27,013 nucleotides of DNA from JBAYJY01 sp041664945 (GCA_041664945.1 JBAYJY010000051.1:1-27013); one strand, 5' to 3'; shown: positions 14,341 through 22,633, numbered from the stretch's first letter. Numbers and translations: made by a program. Notes: a model not told the origin generated them from the sequence alone.

Positions 14341-14378
14341 GCGGAAAAGATTTAACCCGTATTCGGGTTTGTTTCCGC
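14341..14378 (-). promoter_or_regulatory. Nested hairpin in the leader of the nag cluster
   Basis: The outer arms GCGGAAA (14341-14347) and TTTCCGC (14372-14378) enclose the inner arms AACCCG (14354-14359) and CGGGTT (14364-14369). It lies 6 nt upstream of the first nag-cluster start codon and inside the predicted leader RNA, where it would cover the ribosome-binding region. It could be translational control or simply a palindrome. Confidence 0.5.
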
Positions 14379-14408
14379 AAAGCCGCCGGTTAAGCGGCCC
14401 GATGAAAC

Positions 14409-14436
14409 ATTATATACCGTTTCTTCGCGTTGTGAA
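14409..14436 (-). promoter_or_regulatory. Promoter of the nag cluster
   Basis: On the minus strand TTCACA (14436-14431, five of six consensus bases) is 16 bp from a perfect TATAAT (14414-14409). Transcription would start near 14402 and leave a leader of about 70 nt containing the hairpin at 14341-14378. Confidence 0.6.
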
Positions 14437-14495
14437 ATTGTGAAAAAAACAGGGTAATTATGAAAATGAGCGCGTTTAAAAAACAAGCCGTCTAA

Positions 14496-15371
14496 TTATT
14501 TCTGTTTCATGAGTTCGCTGACGGTGACGAAAACATAGCCGCGGCTTTTGAGTTTCTCGATGATTTTAGGGAGCGCTTCGACAGTCTGGCGGACGCCGTC
14601 GTGAATGATAATGACGGCGCCGTTGTCGGTTTTGCGCAACAGGCGGTCGATGATGACGTTTTCGCCGGGGCTGGCGTAGTCGCCGGCGTCGGCGGTCCAG
14701 AGGATGAGAGTATAGCCGAGCGCGCCGGAGACGTCGGCGATGTTTTTGTTGTAGTAGCCGCCGGGCGGCCGGAAGAGTTGCGTGGATTTGCCGGTGAGCC
14801 GCCTGATCACCGCGTCGCACTCCTTGATTTCGGCGGCGATGTAGTCTTCCGGAATTTTCTTAAGGTTTACGTGGTGATATGTGTGGTTGCCGATTTCGTG
14901 GCCGGCTGCGACTTCCATTTTAATGAGGTCGGGATATTTTTCGGCCATTTCGCCGACGACAAAGAACGTGGCTTTGACGTTATGCTCTTTAAGAATTTCG
15001 AGCAGCTCGGGGGTATATCTCGGGTGCGGGCCGTCGTCGATTGTAAGCGCGATTCGTTTCTTCTTCCTGTTGCCGTTAATGAATCTTTTGAAATGGCGTC
15101 CGGCGCCGAGTTCTTCCTTATACTGTTTCCTGATGTTCTCGACGGATGTGTAGCCGCCCTCTTTTGCTTTATCGAGAATTTTCGGCGAAATCATTTGCGG
15201 AACAAGCGAGCCGTCCGCCTTAAGGGTTTCCGACGCCGCGGCAGCCGGGTTCTTCGACGCCGCGATAACCGCCGCGCAAAAGACGGCGATTGACGCTATT
15301 ATCAATAACGATGCTATTCTCCTGAAGCTCACTTTTGTTTGTCGTTCCCGGCCCAAGTTGTCATTGCCCAT
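14496..15371 (-). CDS. CE4-family polysaccharide deacetylase (NodB domain), membrane-anchored or secreted
   Basis: The 291-aa product has an N-terminal hydrophobic segment (RIASLLIIASIAVFCAAVIAA, 18-38) that is a signal peptide or anchor. A linker follows, then a complete NodB homology domain from about 105. All five CE4 motifs are present: TIDDGP (Asp112, Asp113), HTYHH (metal-binding His163 and His167), RPPGG (201-205), LWTADAGD and IIHDG (His257). These metal-dependent enzymes remove N-acetyl groups from chitin oligomers, peptidoglycan GlcNAc/MurNAc or related glycans outside the cytoplasm. The neighbouring nag genes and L,D-transpeptidase suggest cell-wall glycan as substrate, but that is inference. 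ATG 15371 has only a weak ribosome-binding site. The active site appears fully intact. Confidence 0.93.
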   Translation of the reverse strand: MGNDNLGRERQTKVSFRRIASLLIIASIAVFCAAVIAASKNPAAAASETLKADGSLVPQMISPKILDKAKEGGYTSVENIRKQYKEELGAGRHFKRFINGNRKKKRIALTIDDGPHPRYTPELLEILKEHNVKATFFVVGEMAEKYPDLIKMEVAAGHEIGNHTYHHVNLKKIPEDYIAAEIKECDAVIRRLTGKSTQLFRPPGGYYNKNIADVSGALGYTLILWTADAGDYASPGENVIIDRLLRKTDNGAVIIIHDGVRQTVEALPKIIEKLKSRGYVFVTVSELMKQK

Positions 15372-15386
15372 TCCAGATTTAAGAAT

Positions 15387-15414
15387 ATTTTAATCTTAAG
15401 CGGCCTGCTTTCAA
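15387..15414 (-). promoter_or_regulatory. Probable promoter of the CE4 deacetylase gene
   Basis: On the minus strand TTGAAA (15414-15409) is 16 bp from TAAAAT (15392-15387). It lies in the AT-rich 99-bp gap between the photolyase stop and the deacetylase start, leaving a short leader of about 9 nt. Moderate match. Confidence 0.4.
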
Positions 15415-15470
15415 TGCTTTCTAAAATAACAATATTAGAAAAATCTGCGCGGCCATAGCAATATCAATTT

Positions 15471-16823
15471 TTATTGAGGTTTGTGTTTAGCTATATATTC
15501 CGCTACGTTGAATTTCGATTTGCAGCCATTGAAGTTCATGTATCTGATTTTGCCGAATACGGGCCGTTCGCCCCAGGCGCGGTCATGGACGCCGCCGATG
15601 GACCAGGCGACGCCAGCGTAGCCGTTCGGGTCGCGCCCGTCGAGTTCGTATTTGTCGTTCAAGTATATCGCAGCGCTCATCGCTTCCTCCGGAGACGCCG
15701 ACCATTCGAGTATTTTCTTCGCCCAATACATTCTCATGTACCCATGCATTTTGCCTGTGGCCGCCATCTCGGACTGCGCCGCGTTCCATAGCGGGTCGAG
15801 CGTCAGCGCCTGCTCGAACTGATCGGTTGAATAAATATATTCGCGCTTGTCCGTTCTGTGTTCGTCGAGCGTCCGGCGCGCCCAGGCCGGGAAGCCGCCG
15901 ACGCTGTCGTAACGCGGATTGTAATAGCAGAAATTGTCGGACAGCTCGCGCCGGACTATCAACTCTTCGAGCAGCGCTTCCCGGGCCGCCTTCGGCGCGG
16001 ACGCCCGTGCGACTTCGAGAGCGACGCGCTGCGCGGAGAGCTGCCCGAAGCGGAGATAGGGCGACAGCCCGGACTGGCCGTTCAGGTTGGGATCGTTGCG
16101 GGCTGAATCATAGGCAGAGAGCCGATTGTCAACGAAGCCGCGCAGCGCTTTCAACCCGGCGTTTTCTCCGGGCTTGATCCAACCGGCCTCCGGAACCGGG
16201 GAGTCGCATTTCAGGCTTTTAAGGGTTTTTTCCCAGTCGACCGGCGCGGGCAGCGGCGCCGGGTTCGCGCTTTTGAGCTTGAGCGCCGGAAAGCCGGCAA
16301 GAAATTCCGGAAGCAGTTTTCTGATTTTCGGCCTGATCGTGTAGGCGCCGTATTCCTGTTTTCGCGACGCCATGAAGCAGGGGACGATATTGTGGGCGTC
16401 AACCTCGTAAAGCGGAATGGTTAGCTTAAAAGCAACTGTATTTTTCAGTTCGCGCTTGTCGCGCAACGGGTTGAAATCCGTCACGACGACTCCGAGTTTG
16501 TTTTTTGCGGCGAACGCCGGAATCGCTTCCGCCGGGTCGCCGCGCAGGAGATAGAACGGAATTCCGGCGGCGCGCAGGCCGCGCTCCGTTTCCGCGAGTC
16601 CTTTAAGCATGAAAGCGTATTGCCTGAGCGAGGGGCCGGGGAATTCGCCGTCGAGGCAGAAAGCGACGCAAAGCGGGCCGGATTCGCGAGCGAGCTCGGC
16701 GGCGTAAAGAAGCGCCCAGTTGTCGCGTATGCGCTTGTCGCGGCTCATCCAATAGAGAACCGCGCCGCGGGCGGCCGCGCGATCGTTCAATTTCAGTATT
16801 CTTCGCGAATCGACGAAATGCAT
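15471..16823 (-). CDS. phr: Class II CPD DNA photolyase
   Basis: The 450-aa product is a class II deoxyribodipyrimidine photolyase, which uses FADH- and blue light to split cyclobutane pyrimidine dimers. The N-terminal antenna domain opens with GAVLYWMSRDKRIRDNWALLYA, diagnostic of class II. The FAD domain contains ELIVRRELSDNFCYYNPRYD, TLDPLWNAAQSEM, GKMHGYMRMYWAKKILEW and LNDKYELDGRDPNGYAGVAW, followed by HDRAWGERPVFGKIRYMN. All are in the usual order at full length. ATG 16823 is chosen over the in-frame TTG at 16829. It follows the PlsC-like gene by 28 bp on the same strand and is probably co-transcribed with it. Its presence implies exposure to sunlight at some stage of life. Very confident. 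Confidence 0.96.
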   Translation of the reverse strand: MHFVDSRRILKLNDRAAARGAVLYWMSRDKRIRDNWALLYAAELARESGPLCVAFCLDGEFPGPSLRQYAFMLKGLAETERGLRAAGIPFYLLRGDPAEAIPAFAAKNKLGVVVTDFNPLRDKRELKNTVAFKLTIPLYEVDAHNIVPCFMASRKQEYGAYTIRPKIRKLLPEFLAGFPALKLKSANPAPLPAPVDWEKTLKSLKCDSPVPEAGWIKPGENAGLKALRGFVDNRLSAYDSARNDPNLNGQSGLSPYLRFGQLSAQRVALEVARASAPKAAREALLEELIVRRELSDNFCYYNPRYDSVGGFPAWARRTLDEHRTDKREYIYSTDQFEQALTLDPLWNAAQSEMAATGKMHGYMRMYWAKKILEWSASPEEAMSAAIYLNDKYELDGRDPNGYAGVAWSIGGVHDRAWGERPVFGKIRYMNFNGCKSKFNVAEYIAKHKPQ

Positions 16824-16851
16824 CCGCAACCGTCCATCTTATCGGCGCCGG

Positions 16852-17574
16852 TCAACCGATTCTTTTACCGGCGGCGTTTTCGGCGTAGGCTTCAGGCCGG
16901 TCGTTTTTCAGAAGCCGCAGGACTTCGATTTGAATCTTTTCCGCGGCGGCGCGCAGCGCTTCGCGGTCCTGCAGGCCGTTTGCGTCGAGGCCGGACATCG
17001 ACGGCGTTCCGAAGCGAACGATTACTTTTGTCGGGAATACAACCGGCAGGGCGACAGCATGTTTTATAGGTTCGCGCTCTTCTTCTTTCGCCCACAATAT
17101 CGGGCTGGCCTCTTCGAGTCCCGAAACGGAAACCGGAATGATCGGCGCGCCGGCCATCGCCGAAACGCGAATGAATCCCGGAAAGAACGGGCGAAGCCTG
17201 TACCACTTCGACATGGGATTGCTGTTTCCCTCCGGGAAGATTCCGAATATGCCGCCCGGCTTCAGTATTCCGTTAACTATTTCGCCGTAAGGAAACGGCC
17301 GCTCGTTGTTGTGCAGAATCGCGTCGAAGGCGGCGACCATTCTGTTCCATTCCGGATGTTCTTTTTCGTAACTCCAGGAGAGCCACCGGACCTTGCGATC
17401 CTTCAGGATCGAGCCGACCACGACGGCGTCCCAGCCGAACCAGCCGCTGTGATTCGGGGCGAGAATGAATCCCTCGCCCGCGGGCGGGATGTTTTCGAGT
17501 CCGTGAACTTCAAGCCGATGATACTTCTCAATCACCGGCGACATCGCTTTCATGAACTTCTCGTAAAACGCCAT
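16852..17574 (-). CDS. PlsC-like lysophospholipid / glycerol acyltransferase
   Basis: The 240-aa product belongs to the PlsC (LPLAT) acyltransferase superfamily, which esterifies lysophospholipids or related acceptors at the inner membrane. The catalytic block reads APNHSGWFGWDAVVVG (39-54). Six residues separate His42 and Asp49 instead of the usual four of HX4D, as in some NHSG-type relatives. Later motifs are GIFGIFPEGNSNP (FPEG at 113-116) and APIIPVSVSGLEE. There is no clear N-terminal membrane helix. The start is placed at ATG 17574, which has GAGG 8 nt upstream; the open frame to 17724 adds 50 residues not expected for the family. Superfamily is clear; the acceptor lipid is unknown. Confidence 0.85.
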   Translation of the reverse strand: MAFYEKFMKAMSPVIEKYHRLEVHGLENIPPAGEGFILAPNHSGWFGWDAVVVGSILKDRKVRWLSWSYEKEHPEWNRMVAAFDAILHNNERPFPYGEIVNGILKPGGIFGIFPEGNSNPMSKWYRLRPFFPGFIRVSAMAGAPIIPVSVSGLEEASPILWAKEEEREPIKHAVALPVVFPTKVIVRFGTPSMSGLDANGLQDREALRAAAEKIQIEVLRLLKNDRPEAYAENAAGKRIG

Positions 17575-17905
17575 GGCGGCTACCTCGTAAGTATTGTATA
17601 TCAATGCAGGTGGAGGGTATAGCGCCTGTTTTGCGCGCTCTAATTTTGCTTCGCGCGGGTTTTTATAATAAAGCGGTTTCTTCAACATCAAGTATTGAAA
17701 ATGTCTTATTTTCCACAGAGGCATTTTTTGAAAAATATTTTACGGCCAATGCGAATTCAGATATATTTACGGGAGCGAATGATATAATTGCGAAAGTTGA
17801 ACGGCGCGAACTCATTGCGCGGCTCAGTTCCGGAATAATAAGAAAACAGATTTGCCATATCGGAATTCATATAGAGGAAATAGCGGAATAATAAGGCGAG
17901 GCAAA
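17575..17905. other. Intergenic region between divergent plsC-like and histidine kinase genes
   Basis: This 331-bp AT-rich region separates two divergently transcribed genes. A plus-strand open frame (17604-17891) shows no recognisable protein features and is taken as non-coding. A perfect TATAAT at 17783-17788, without a good -35, is the likely -10 of the kinase promoter, giving a leader of about 110 nt. GAGG at 17898-17901 is the kinase ribosome-binding site. Confidence 0.55.
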
Positions 17906-20734
17906 ATGAAGAGCGATAACAATGCGCCTGGCGGAGACGGCCCGAACGAAGTCGAAGCGCTGCGCCGCCGAATAAGCGATCTCGAAACGGAGAACAGCCG
18001 GATTCTGGAATCGATGCGGTTTATTACGGAATCGGAACAAACGCATAAAACGTTGTTCGACACCGCTTCCGTGGGAATTGTGGTGGTCGGCGTAACCGAC
18101 AAAAGCATACAGTACGCGAACCATGCGTTATGCGGTATGCTCGGCTATACCCCGGAAGAACTGACAAAAATGAACATCTCGGACATACATCCGAAAGATA
18201 AATTGGATTATGTCATATCGGTATTTGAATCCATGGTGAAAAGGAAGTTGACGTTCGGAGAGAATCTGCCCTGCCGGAGAAAAGACGGAACGGTGTTTTA
18301 CGCGGATATAAACACGGCGATAGTGGAATACGGCGGAAAGAAATGCGGAATAGGATTTGTGACCGATGTAACTGAAAGCAAGAAGATCGAGCAGACGCTG
18401 AGGGAAAGCGAAGAGCGCGAGAAGCTGGCGATAAAGGGCGGGGATCTGGGGACGTGGAACTGGGACATAGTGACGGACGAAGTCATAAACAACGAGCGGT
18501 GGGCGGAGATGGCCGGCTACCGGCTGGAAGAGTTGAAGAAAAGCGTCGAGAACTGGGGATTGCTGACGCATCCCGACGATATACCGAGAGTAAACAAGGC
18601 GATAAAGGAGCATCTTGAGGGCCGCTCGGAATCATACGAAATCGAGCACCGGATGCGGCACAAATCAGGGAAATGGATCTGGGTTCTGGACAAGGGGCGG
18701 GTGATAAAGCGGGACGCAAACGGCAAGCCTCTGCGAATGGCCGGCACGCATCTGGACATCACCGACAGAAAAGAAGCGGAGAACAAGCTGCGAGAGAGCG
18801 AACATCTTCACAAGATGATCGCGCAAATGACGACGGACTATTTTTTCAAACTCGATGTGGACGAAAAAGGCGGAGTCGCGATGAATTTCGTGACGGAAGC
18901 CATGCGTGAAACGACCGGGCGAACTTTGGATGAAGTGAGGACGCCTGATTTATGGAAGAACATATTTCATCATGAAGACGCCGGGAAGGCGATTGTGTTT
19001 CTGAGGTCCGTCGTGCTTTCGGGAGAATCCGGCGATATAGACGTCAGGACGTTTCACAAGGAAGGCCATGCGAGGTGGGTAAGGGTGACCGCGAAGCCCG
19101 AATGGGACGCAGCGGCGAACAGGGTTGTCGCCATATGGGGATCGGTGAGGGATATTACCGCCTATAAGCAGGCGGAGGAGGCGGCGCAGGAGAAAAAGGC
19201 GGCCGAGGAGAGCGAAGAGGTTTTAAGAGCGGCGTTTGAAAACGCCAATGACGCGATGTTCTGGGCGGACGCGGATACGGGAATAATCATAAATTGCAAT
19301 CTCAGCGCCGAACGGATGATCGAGCGGGATAGAGCCGAGATCATAGGCAAGCATCATTCGACGCTTCATCCGAAAGCCGATGAGAGCCGCTATACAGACA
19401 TGTTTAAGAATCACGCCGTGAACAAAGGCGCGGTCAATTCCGAGGCGGAGGTTGTCACTAAATCCGGCAAGCGCATTCCGGCGCATATCGCATCGGCGAT
19501 AATTTGCATCAACGGAAGAATAGTGAATCAGGGGATATTTCGCGATTTGACCGATCTGAAAAGGGCGCAGTCAGAGAAAGAGACGCTTGCCCGGCAGATA
19601 AACCAGTACCAGAAGATGGAGGCGGTTGGCCAGTTGGCCGGCGGGATCGCGCACGATTTCAATAATATTCTGGCTGTGATAATAGGCACGGCCAGTCTCG
19701 CGCTGAGGCGCCTGCCCGCTGAAGATCCGACTGTTTCGCACATCAAACGCATCTTGAAAGTCACGAATCGCGCGAAAGACCTGACGATGAAAATGCTGAC
19801 TTTCGCCCGGCGCGAGCAGTTGAATATCAGGCGCATTCCGGCGAACCGGCTTCTGGAAGAACTGCTCGAAATGCTGGACAGAAGCATTCCTTTGAACATC
19901 AACGTAATAAAGAAGCCGGATACCGAAAACATATACGTCAACGTCGACCAGAATCAACTTCTTCAGGCGCTGTTGAATCTCTGCATCAATTCCCGTGACG
20001 CCATGCCGGACGGCGGGACTCTGCGGATAGAAATCGAGTCGGCCGAACTGAACGAAGACGCCTGCCGCGCGCGTCCCGGAATGGCAACGGGCCGCTACTG
20101 CGCCATCACGGTGGCCGATACCGGCGCGGGCGTGCCGCCTGAAATTATCAACCGCGTTTTCGAGCCGTTTTTCACGACTAAGGAGAGAGGCAAGGGAACC
20201 GGCCTCGGACTGTCCGTGACGCACGGAATAATTCAAGGGCATAACGGCCACATAGAGATTGAAAACCGGGAAGGCGGCGGAACGGCGGTTAGAATTTATC
20301 TGCCGGCGTACGGGCCGGATGAAATCACCGCCGAGGAAAACGAAGCGGGTTTGCAGTCCGGCGGGTCGAAAGGGACTTTGCTGATTGTCGACGACGACAA
20401 TGATTATCTGGAGATCGTCGCGCATCAGGCGGCGGATGAAGGCTACAAGGCGATATGCGCGGATAACGGGGTTGACGCCCTGCGCGCCTACCACAAGCTG
20501 CGCCGGGTGATAGACGTGGCGCTTCTCGACGTGATAATGCCCGGAATGGACGGCCAGGCTGTTTTCGCGGAACTGAAAAGCCTGAACCCGGACGTGAAAA
20601 TCATTCTATGTTCCGGCTTCAGCGCCGACGGCGCGGTGAGCCAGATGCTCGCGCAGGGCGCGCTGGGCTTCATTCAGAAACCATACGATTCGAAAGACCT
20701 TTTCCGATTGGTCTCGAAGGTCATCGGTTCTTGA
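17906..20734 (+). CDS. Cytoplasmic hybrid histidine kinase with four PAS domains and a receiver
   Basis: The 942-aa product has no membrane helix. A short coiled coil (15-45) precedes four PAS domains: about 45-165, 172-295 (PAS_3 type, WNWDIVTDEV and HPDD), 300-425 and 437-555. A coiled linker leads to HisKA with GQLAGGIAHDFNNIL, phosphoaccepting His583. The ATPase domain has the N-box NLCINSRDAM (Asn691, Asn695), VADTGAGV and TTKERGKGTGLGLSVTHGII. The C-terminal receiver has acidic Asp829-831, phosphoacceptor Asp875 (LLDVIMPGMDG) and Lys925 (FIQKP). The AHDFNN form of H-box is typical of NtrB-like hybrid kinases. It should sense a soluble or redox cue and pass phosphate internally. No DNA-binding response regulator or HPt protein lies nearby. 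ATG 17906 is chosen for its GAGG site. Confidence 0.93.
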   Translation: MKSDNNAPGGDGPNEVEALRRRISDLETENSRILESMRFITESEQTHKTLFDTASVGIVVVGVTDKSIQYANHALCGMLGYTPEELTKMNISDIHPKDKLDYVISVFESMVKRKLTFGENLPCRRKDGTVFYADINTAIVEYGGKKCGIGFVTDVTESKKIEQTLRESEEREKLAIKGGDLGTWNWDIVTDEVINNERWAEMAGYRLEELKKSVENWGLLTHPDDIPRVNKAIKEHLEGRSESYEIEHRMRHKSGKWIWVLDKGRVIKRDANGKPLRMAGTHLDITDRKEAENKLRESEHLHKMIAQMTTDYFFKLDVDEKGGVAMNFVTEAMRETTGRTLDEVRTPDLWKNIFHHEDAGKAIVFLRSVVLSGESGDIDVRTFHKEGHARWVRVTAKPEWDAAANRVVAIWGSVRDITAYKQAEEAAQEKKAAEESEEVLRAAFENANDAMFWADADTGIIINCNLSAERMIERDRAEIIGKHHSTLHPKADESRYTDMFKNHAVNKGAVNSEAEVVTKSGKRIPAHIASAIICINGRIVNQGIFRDLTDLKRAQSEKETLARQINQYQKMEAVGQLAGGIAHDFNNILAVIIGTASLALRRLPAEDPTVSHIKRILKVTNRAKDLTMKMLTFARREQLNIRRIPANRLLEELLEMLDRSIPLNINVIKKPDTENIYVNVDQNQLLQALLNLCINSRDAMPDGGTLRIEIESAELNEDACRARPGMATGRYCAITVADTGAGVPPEIINRVFEPFFTTKERGKGTGLGLSVTHGIIQGHNGHIEIENREGGGTAVRIYLPAYGPDEITAEENEAGLQSGGSKGTLLIVDDDNDYLEIVAHQAADEGYKAICADNGVDALRAYHKLRRVIDVALLDVIMPGMDGQAVFAELKSLNPDVKIILCSGFSADGAVSQMLAQGALGFIQKPYDSKDLFRLVSKVIGS

Positions 20735-20750
20735 AAAAAAATATCAAGGC

Positions 20751-20854
20751 GGCTGGCCGGCAGCGGAGCGCGCGAAGTCGCGCGGAGCGTTAAGAAGTTT
20801 TGAAAGGATTTTAAGGAAAACTTTGCCGGCCAGCCGGCTTTTATTCGGGCCTCA
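20751..20854 (+). repeat. Composite repeat with terminator R3 after the histidine kinase
   Basis: GGCTGGCCGGC (20751-20761) and its perfect inverse GCCGGCCAGCC (20825-20835) enclose a block of about 63 bp holding the hairpin CGCGCGAAGTCGCGCG. The right end is repeat R3: GCCGGCCAGCCGGC followed by TTTTATT and CGGGCCTCA, a plus-strand terminator for the kinase. The enclosed block is the reverse complement of 22404-22462. The remaining sequence to 20928 shows nothing else. Confidence 0.75.
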
Positions 20855-20928
20855 ATAATTCAATTGTGATGCATTATTTCATTCGCCATCTTATTTGTTA
20901 AAGCAATATTTTCAAAAGTTTTCCTTAA

Positions 20929-22344
20929 TTATTTCAAAATCACTTCAATCTGATTTTTGCCGGGTTTGAGCGGCCATGCGACGTAGGCGAGTTCGCCGTC
21001 GAGAATTTTTGTCGACGGGTTTTCCATGCCTTTGACGGAGACGCTTTTGTAGTCGCCCCAGAAGGCGAGCCCGAAGGCGATTTCCTTGTCGGCCTCGACG
21101 GCGCAGGAATACTCGTTCTTCGCGGTTTCATTGCATGCGGCGACAGGCAGGTTCTTCACTCCGGCGAAATCGACGACGTCCGAATTCGGGTTGCCCATGT
21201 AGTTGCGGATGAAGACCGGGTTCGTTTTGCCGCGGTCGAAAAAGAGTTGCCCGTTGACATCGAAGTAGACGAGAATCTCCGGGTATTTCTTCAGGAGCGT
21301 GTCGTCGAACAGAGCGTACGTCGGCGGCGTTGTTTCGTTTATCGCGCGGTAGGCCTTGATCGCGTCGTTGGCGTTGACGACCTTCGCGCCGATTTTGTTC
21401 ACATACTTGAACAGCGTGTCGAGCATCAGCCCGGCGGCCCGAATGCTTTCGGGATCGTACGCTTTGACCTTATCCGAGTTTTCCATCTCGTGGGCTTCCT
21501 GATGGACGGCGAACGGGACAATTTTGTTGTACTTCGCGTTGCGGGCGTACTGATCGGTCATCCATTTCCAGTAATCGCACTGATTGGCGTCGCATATTCC
21601 GGCGCGGCCGACGTCGTTCGGGTCGGTGGAGTAGGTTTCGGGCATGCCGGTGCGGAATGCGATATTGAGGTCGCGGGCGGTCCATTCGATGGCGACGAGT
21701 CCGCGCTTGTCGAGGGAGGGCGCCTTGAACGAGTTGGGATTGACGTAATAGAAGCCCCATGGAGCGCCGCGGTCGCTGATGTTGTCGGTAAGCGTCTGCT
21801 CCCAGCAGTGGCCCCACAGGCCGGTGAATCCGAGGCTCTCGAATATCTTGACGAGCCGGTTCGACCTGAATCCGCCGCCGGCGATCTGCAGGTCCGCCCA
21901 CGGCAGGCTCGTCTTAATTGAATTCACTTCGCCGGCGACAAGTTCCGCAAGTTTCTTATTGCTGAGACGCCTGTAGAGATAGCTCTCGTCGCCCCATTGT
22001 TTCTCAATCGCTTCGCCGCCAGTCAGCATGTAGCCGACCGCGTCGCCGTATTTATCGTGGTATTCTTTGAAAAGTCCTTTGCCTTCTTCGGCCGATTTCG
22101 GGTTCACCAGCCACGTGACGGGGATGCCGTTGCTGTGCGCGATCTCGGCGACTCTTTTTATGCCGTCGAGAGGCATGCCGTGTCCCCATTTTTTCTCCAT
22201 GTAGTAGGCGGAACTGACGAATGTGAAGTAGAGGGCGCCCTGTTCGTCTTTCGCCGCAGCCGGTTTCGGCGCCGCGATGCCGATGAACAACGCCGCGAGC
22301 AGCGCCACTGCCGATGCCCTGATCATAAGTTGCAGTTTAATCAT
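20929..22344 (-). CDS. Secreted protein with polysaccharide-deacetylase-like barrel (possibly DUF3863-type)
   Basis: The 471-aa product has a signal peptide (MIKLQLMIRASAVALLAALFIGIAAPKPAAA). The body begins GALYFTFVSSAYYMEKKWG and contains NGIPVTWLVNPKSAEEGKGLF, GGFRSNRLVKIFESLGFTGLWGHCWEQ and RGAPWGFYYVNPNSF. This pattern recalls distant NodB/GH57-like (beta/alpha) barrels and, to my recollection, the DUF3863 family; the canonical CE4 metal motifs are absent. The last 130 residues (VYFDVNGQLFFDRG to PGKNQIEVILK) look beta-rich, suggesting a C-terminal sandwich domain. ATG 22344 is chosen because GAGG lies 8 nt upstream, overlapping an alternative GTG. It probably acts on glycans in the periplasm or outside; the reaction is unknown. 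The gene is bracketed by inverted copies of a composite repeat. Confidence 0.55.
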   Translation of the reverse strand: MIKLQLMIRASAVALLAALFIGIAAPKPAAAKDEQGALYFTFVSSAYYMEKKWGHGMPLDGIKRVAEIAHSNGIPVTWLVNPKSAEEGKGLFKEYHDKYGDAVGYMLTGGEAIEKQWGDESYLYRRLSNKKLAELVAGEVNSIKTSLPWADLQIAGGGFRSNRLVKIFESLGFTGLWGHCWEQTLTDNISDRGAPWGFYYVNPNSFKAPSLDKRGLVAIEWTARDLNIAFRTGMPETYSTDPNDVGRAGICDANQCDYWKWMTDQYARNAKYNKIVPFAVHQEAHEMENSDKVKAYDPESIRAAGLMLDTLFKYVNKIGAKVVNANDAIKAYRAINETTPPTYALFDDTLLKKYPEILVYFDVNGQLFFDRGKTNPVFIRNYMGNPNSDVVDFAGVKNLPVAACNETAKNEYSCAVEADKEIAFGLAFWGDYKSVSVKGMENPSTKILDGELAYVAWPLKPGKNQIEVILK

Positions 22345-22391
22345 TTTTCGCACCTCAAAACTGTTTTGAAGGATTTTAGCATAGATTAAGG

Positions 22392-22493
22392 GAAACTTTT
22401 GAAAAAGTTTTCCTTATGATCCTTTCAAAACTTCTTAATGCTCCGCGCGACTGCGCTCCGCTGCCGGCCAGCCGGCTTTTTATTCGGGCCTCA
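22392..22493 (+). repeat. Composite repeat with R4, middle block inverted relative to 20751-20854
   Basis: A hairpin-forming AAACTTTTGAAAAAGTTTTCC is followed by a block (22404-22474) that matches the reverse complement of 20751-20824 with few differences. The copy then runs into GCCGGCCAGCCGGC, TTTTTATT and CGGGCCTCA in the same orientation as R3. The two composites therefore share the terminator unit in direct orientation but carry the middle block in opposite orientations. Confidence 0.75.
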
Positions 22494-22633
22494 GCTGTCT
22501 TCTTTATGATTAATATTATCATTCAGAACAATTGCATTTTCCCGAATAGTTTCGTTGCATCAAGTTGTCGCTAAGAAAATCGAAATGTTGAGAATAGATT
22601 TCTAAGGCCCATTGATAAAGCTTTTGGGAAAGT

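Noticed and set aside
17575..17724. 50-residue N-terminal extension of the PlsC-like protein
   Set aside because: A well-placed GAGG supports ATG 17574, and the extension does not resemble family N-termini.
17604..17891. 95-codon plus-strand frame before the histidine kinase
   Set aside because: No ribosome-binding site, no recognisable motif, and it contains the probable kinase promoter.
20751..22493. Insertion sequence or transposon around the secreted-protein gene
   Set aside because: No transposase and no target-site duplication could be identified; reported instead as a repeat-bracketed segment.
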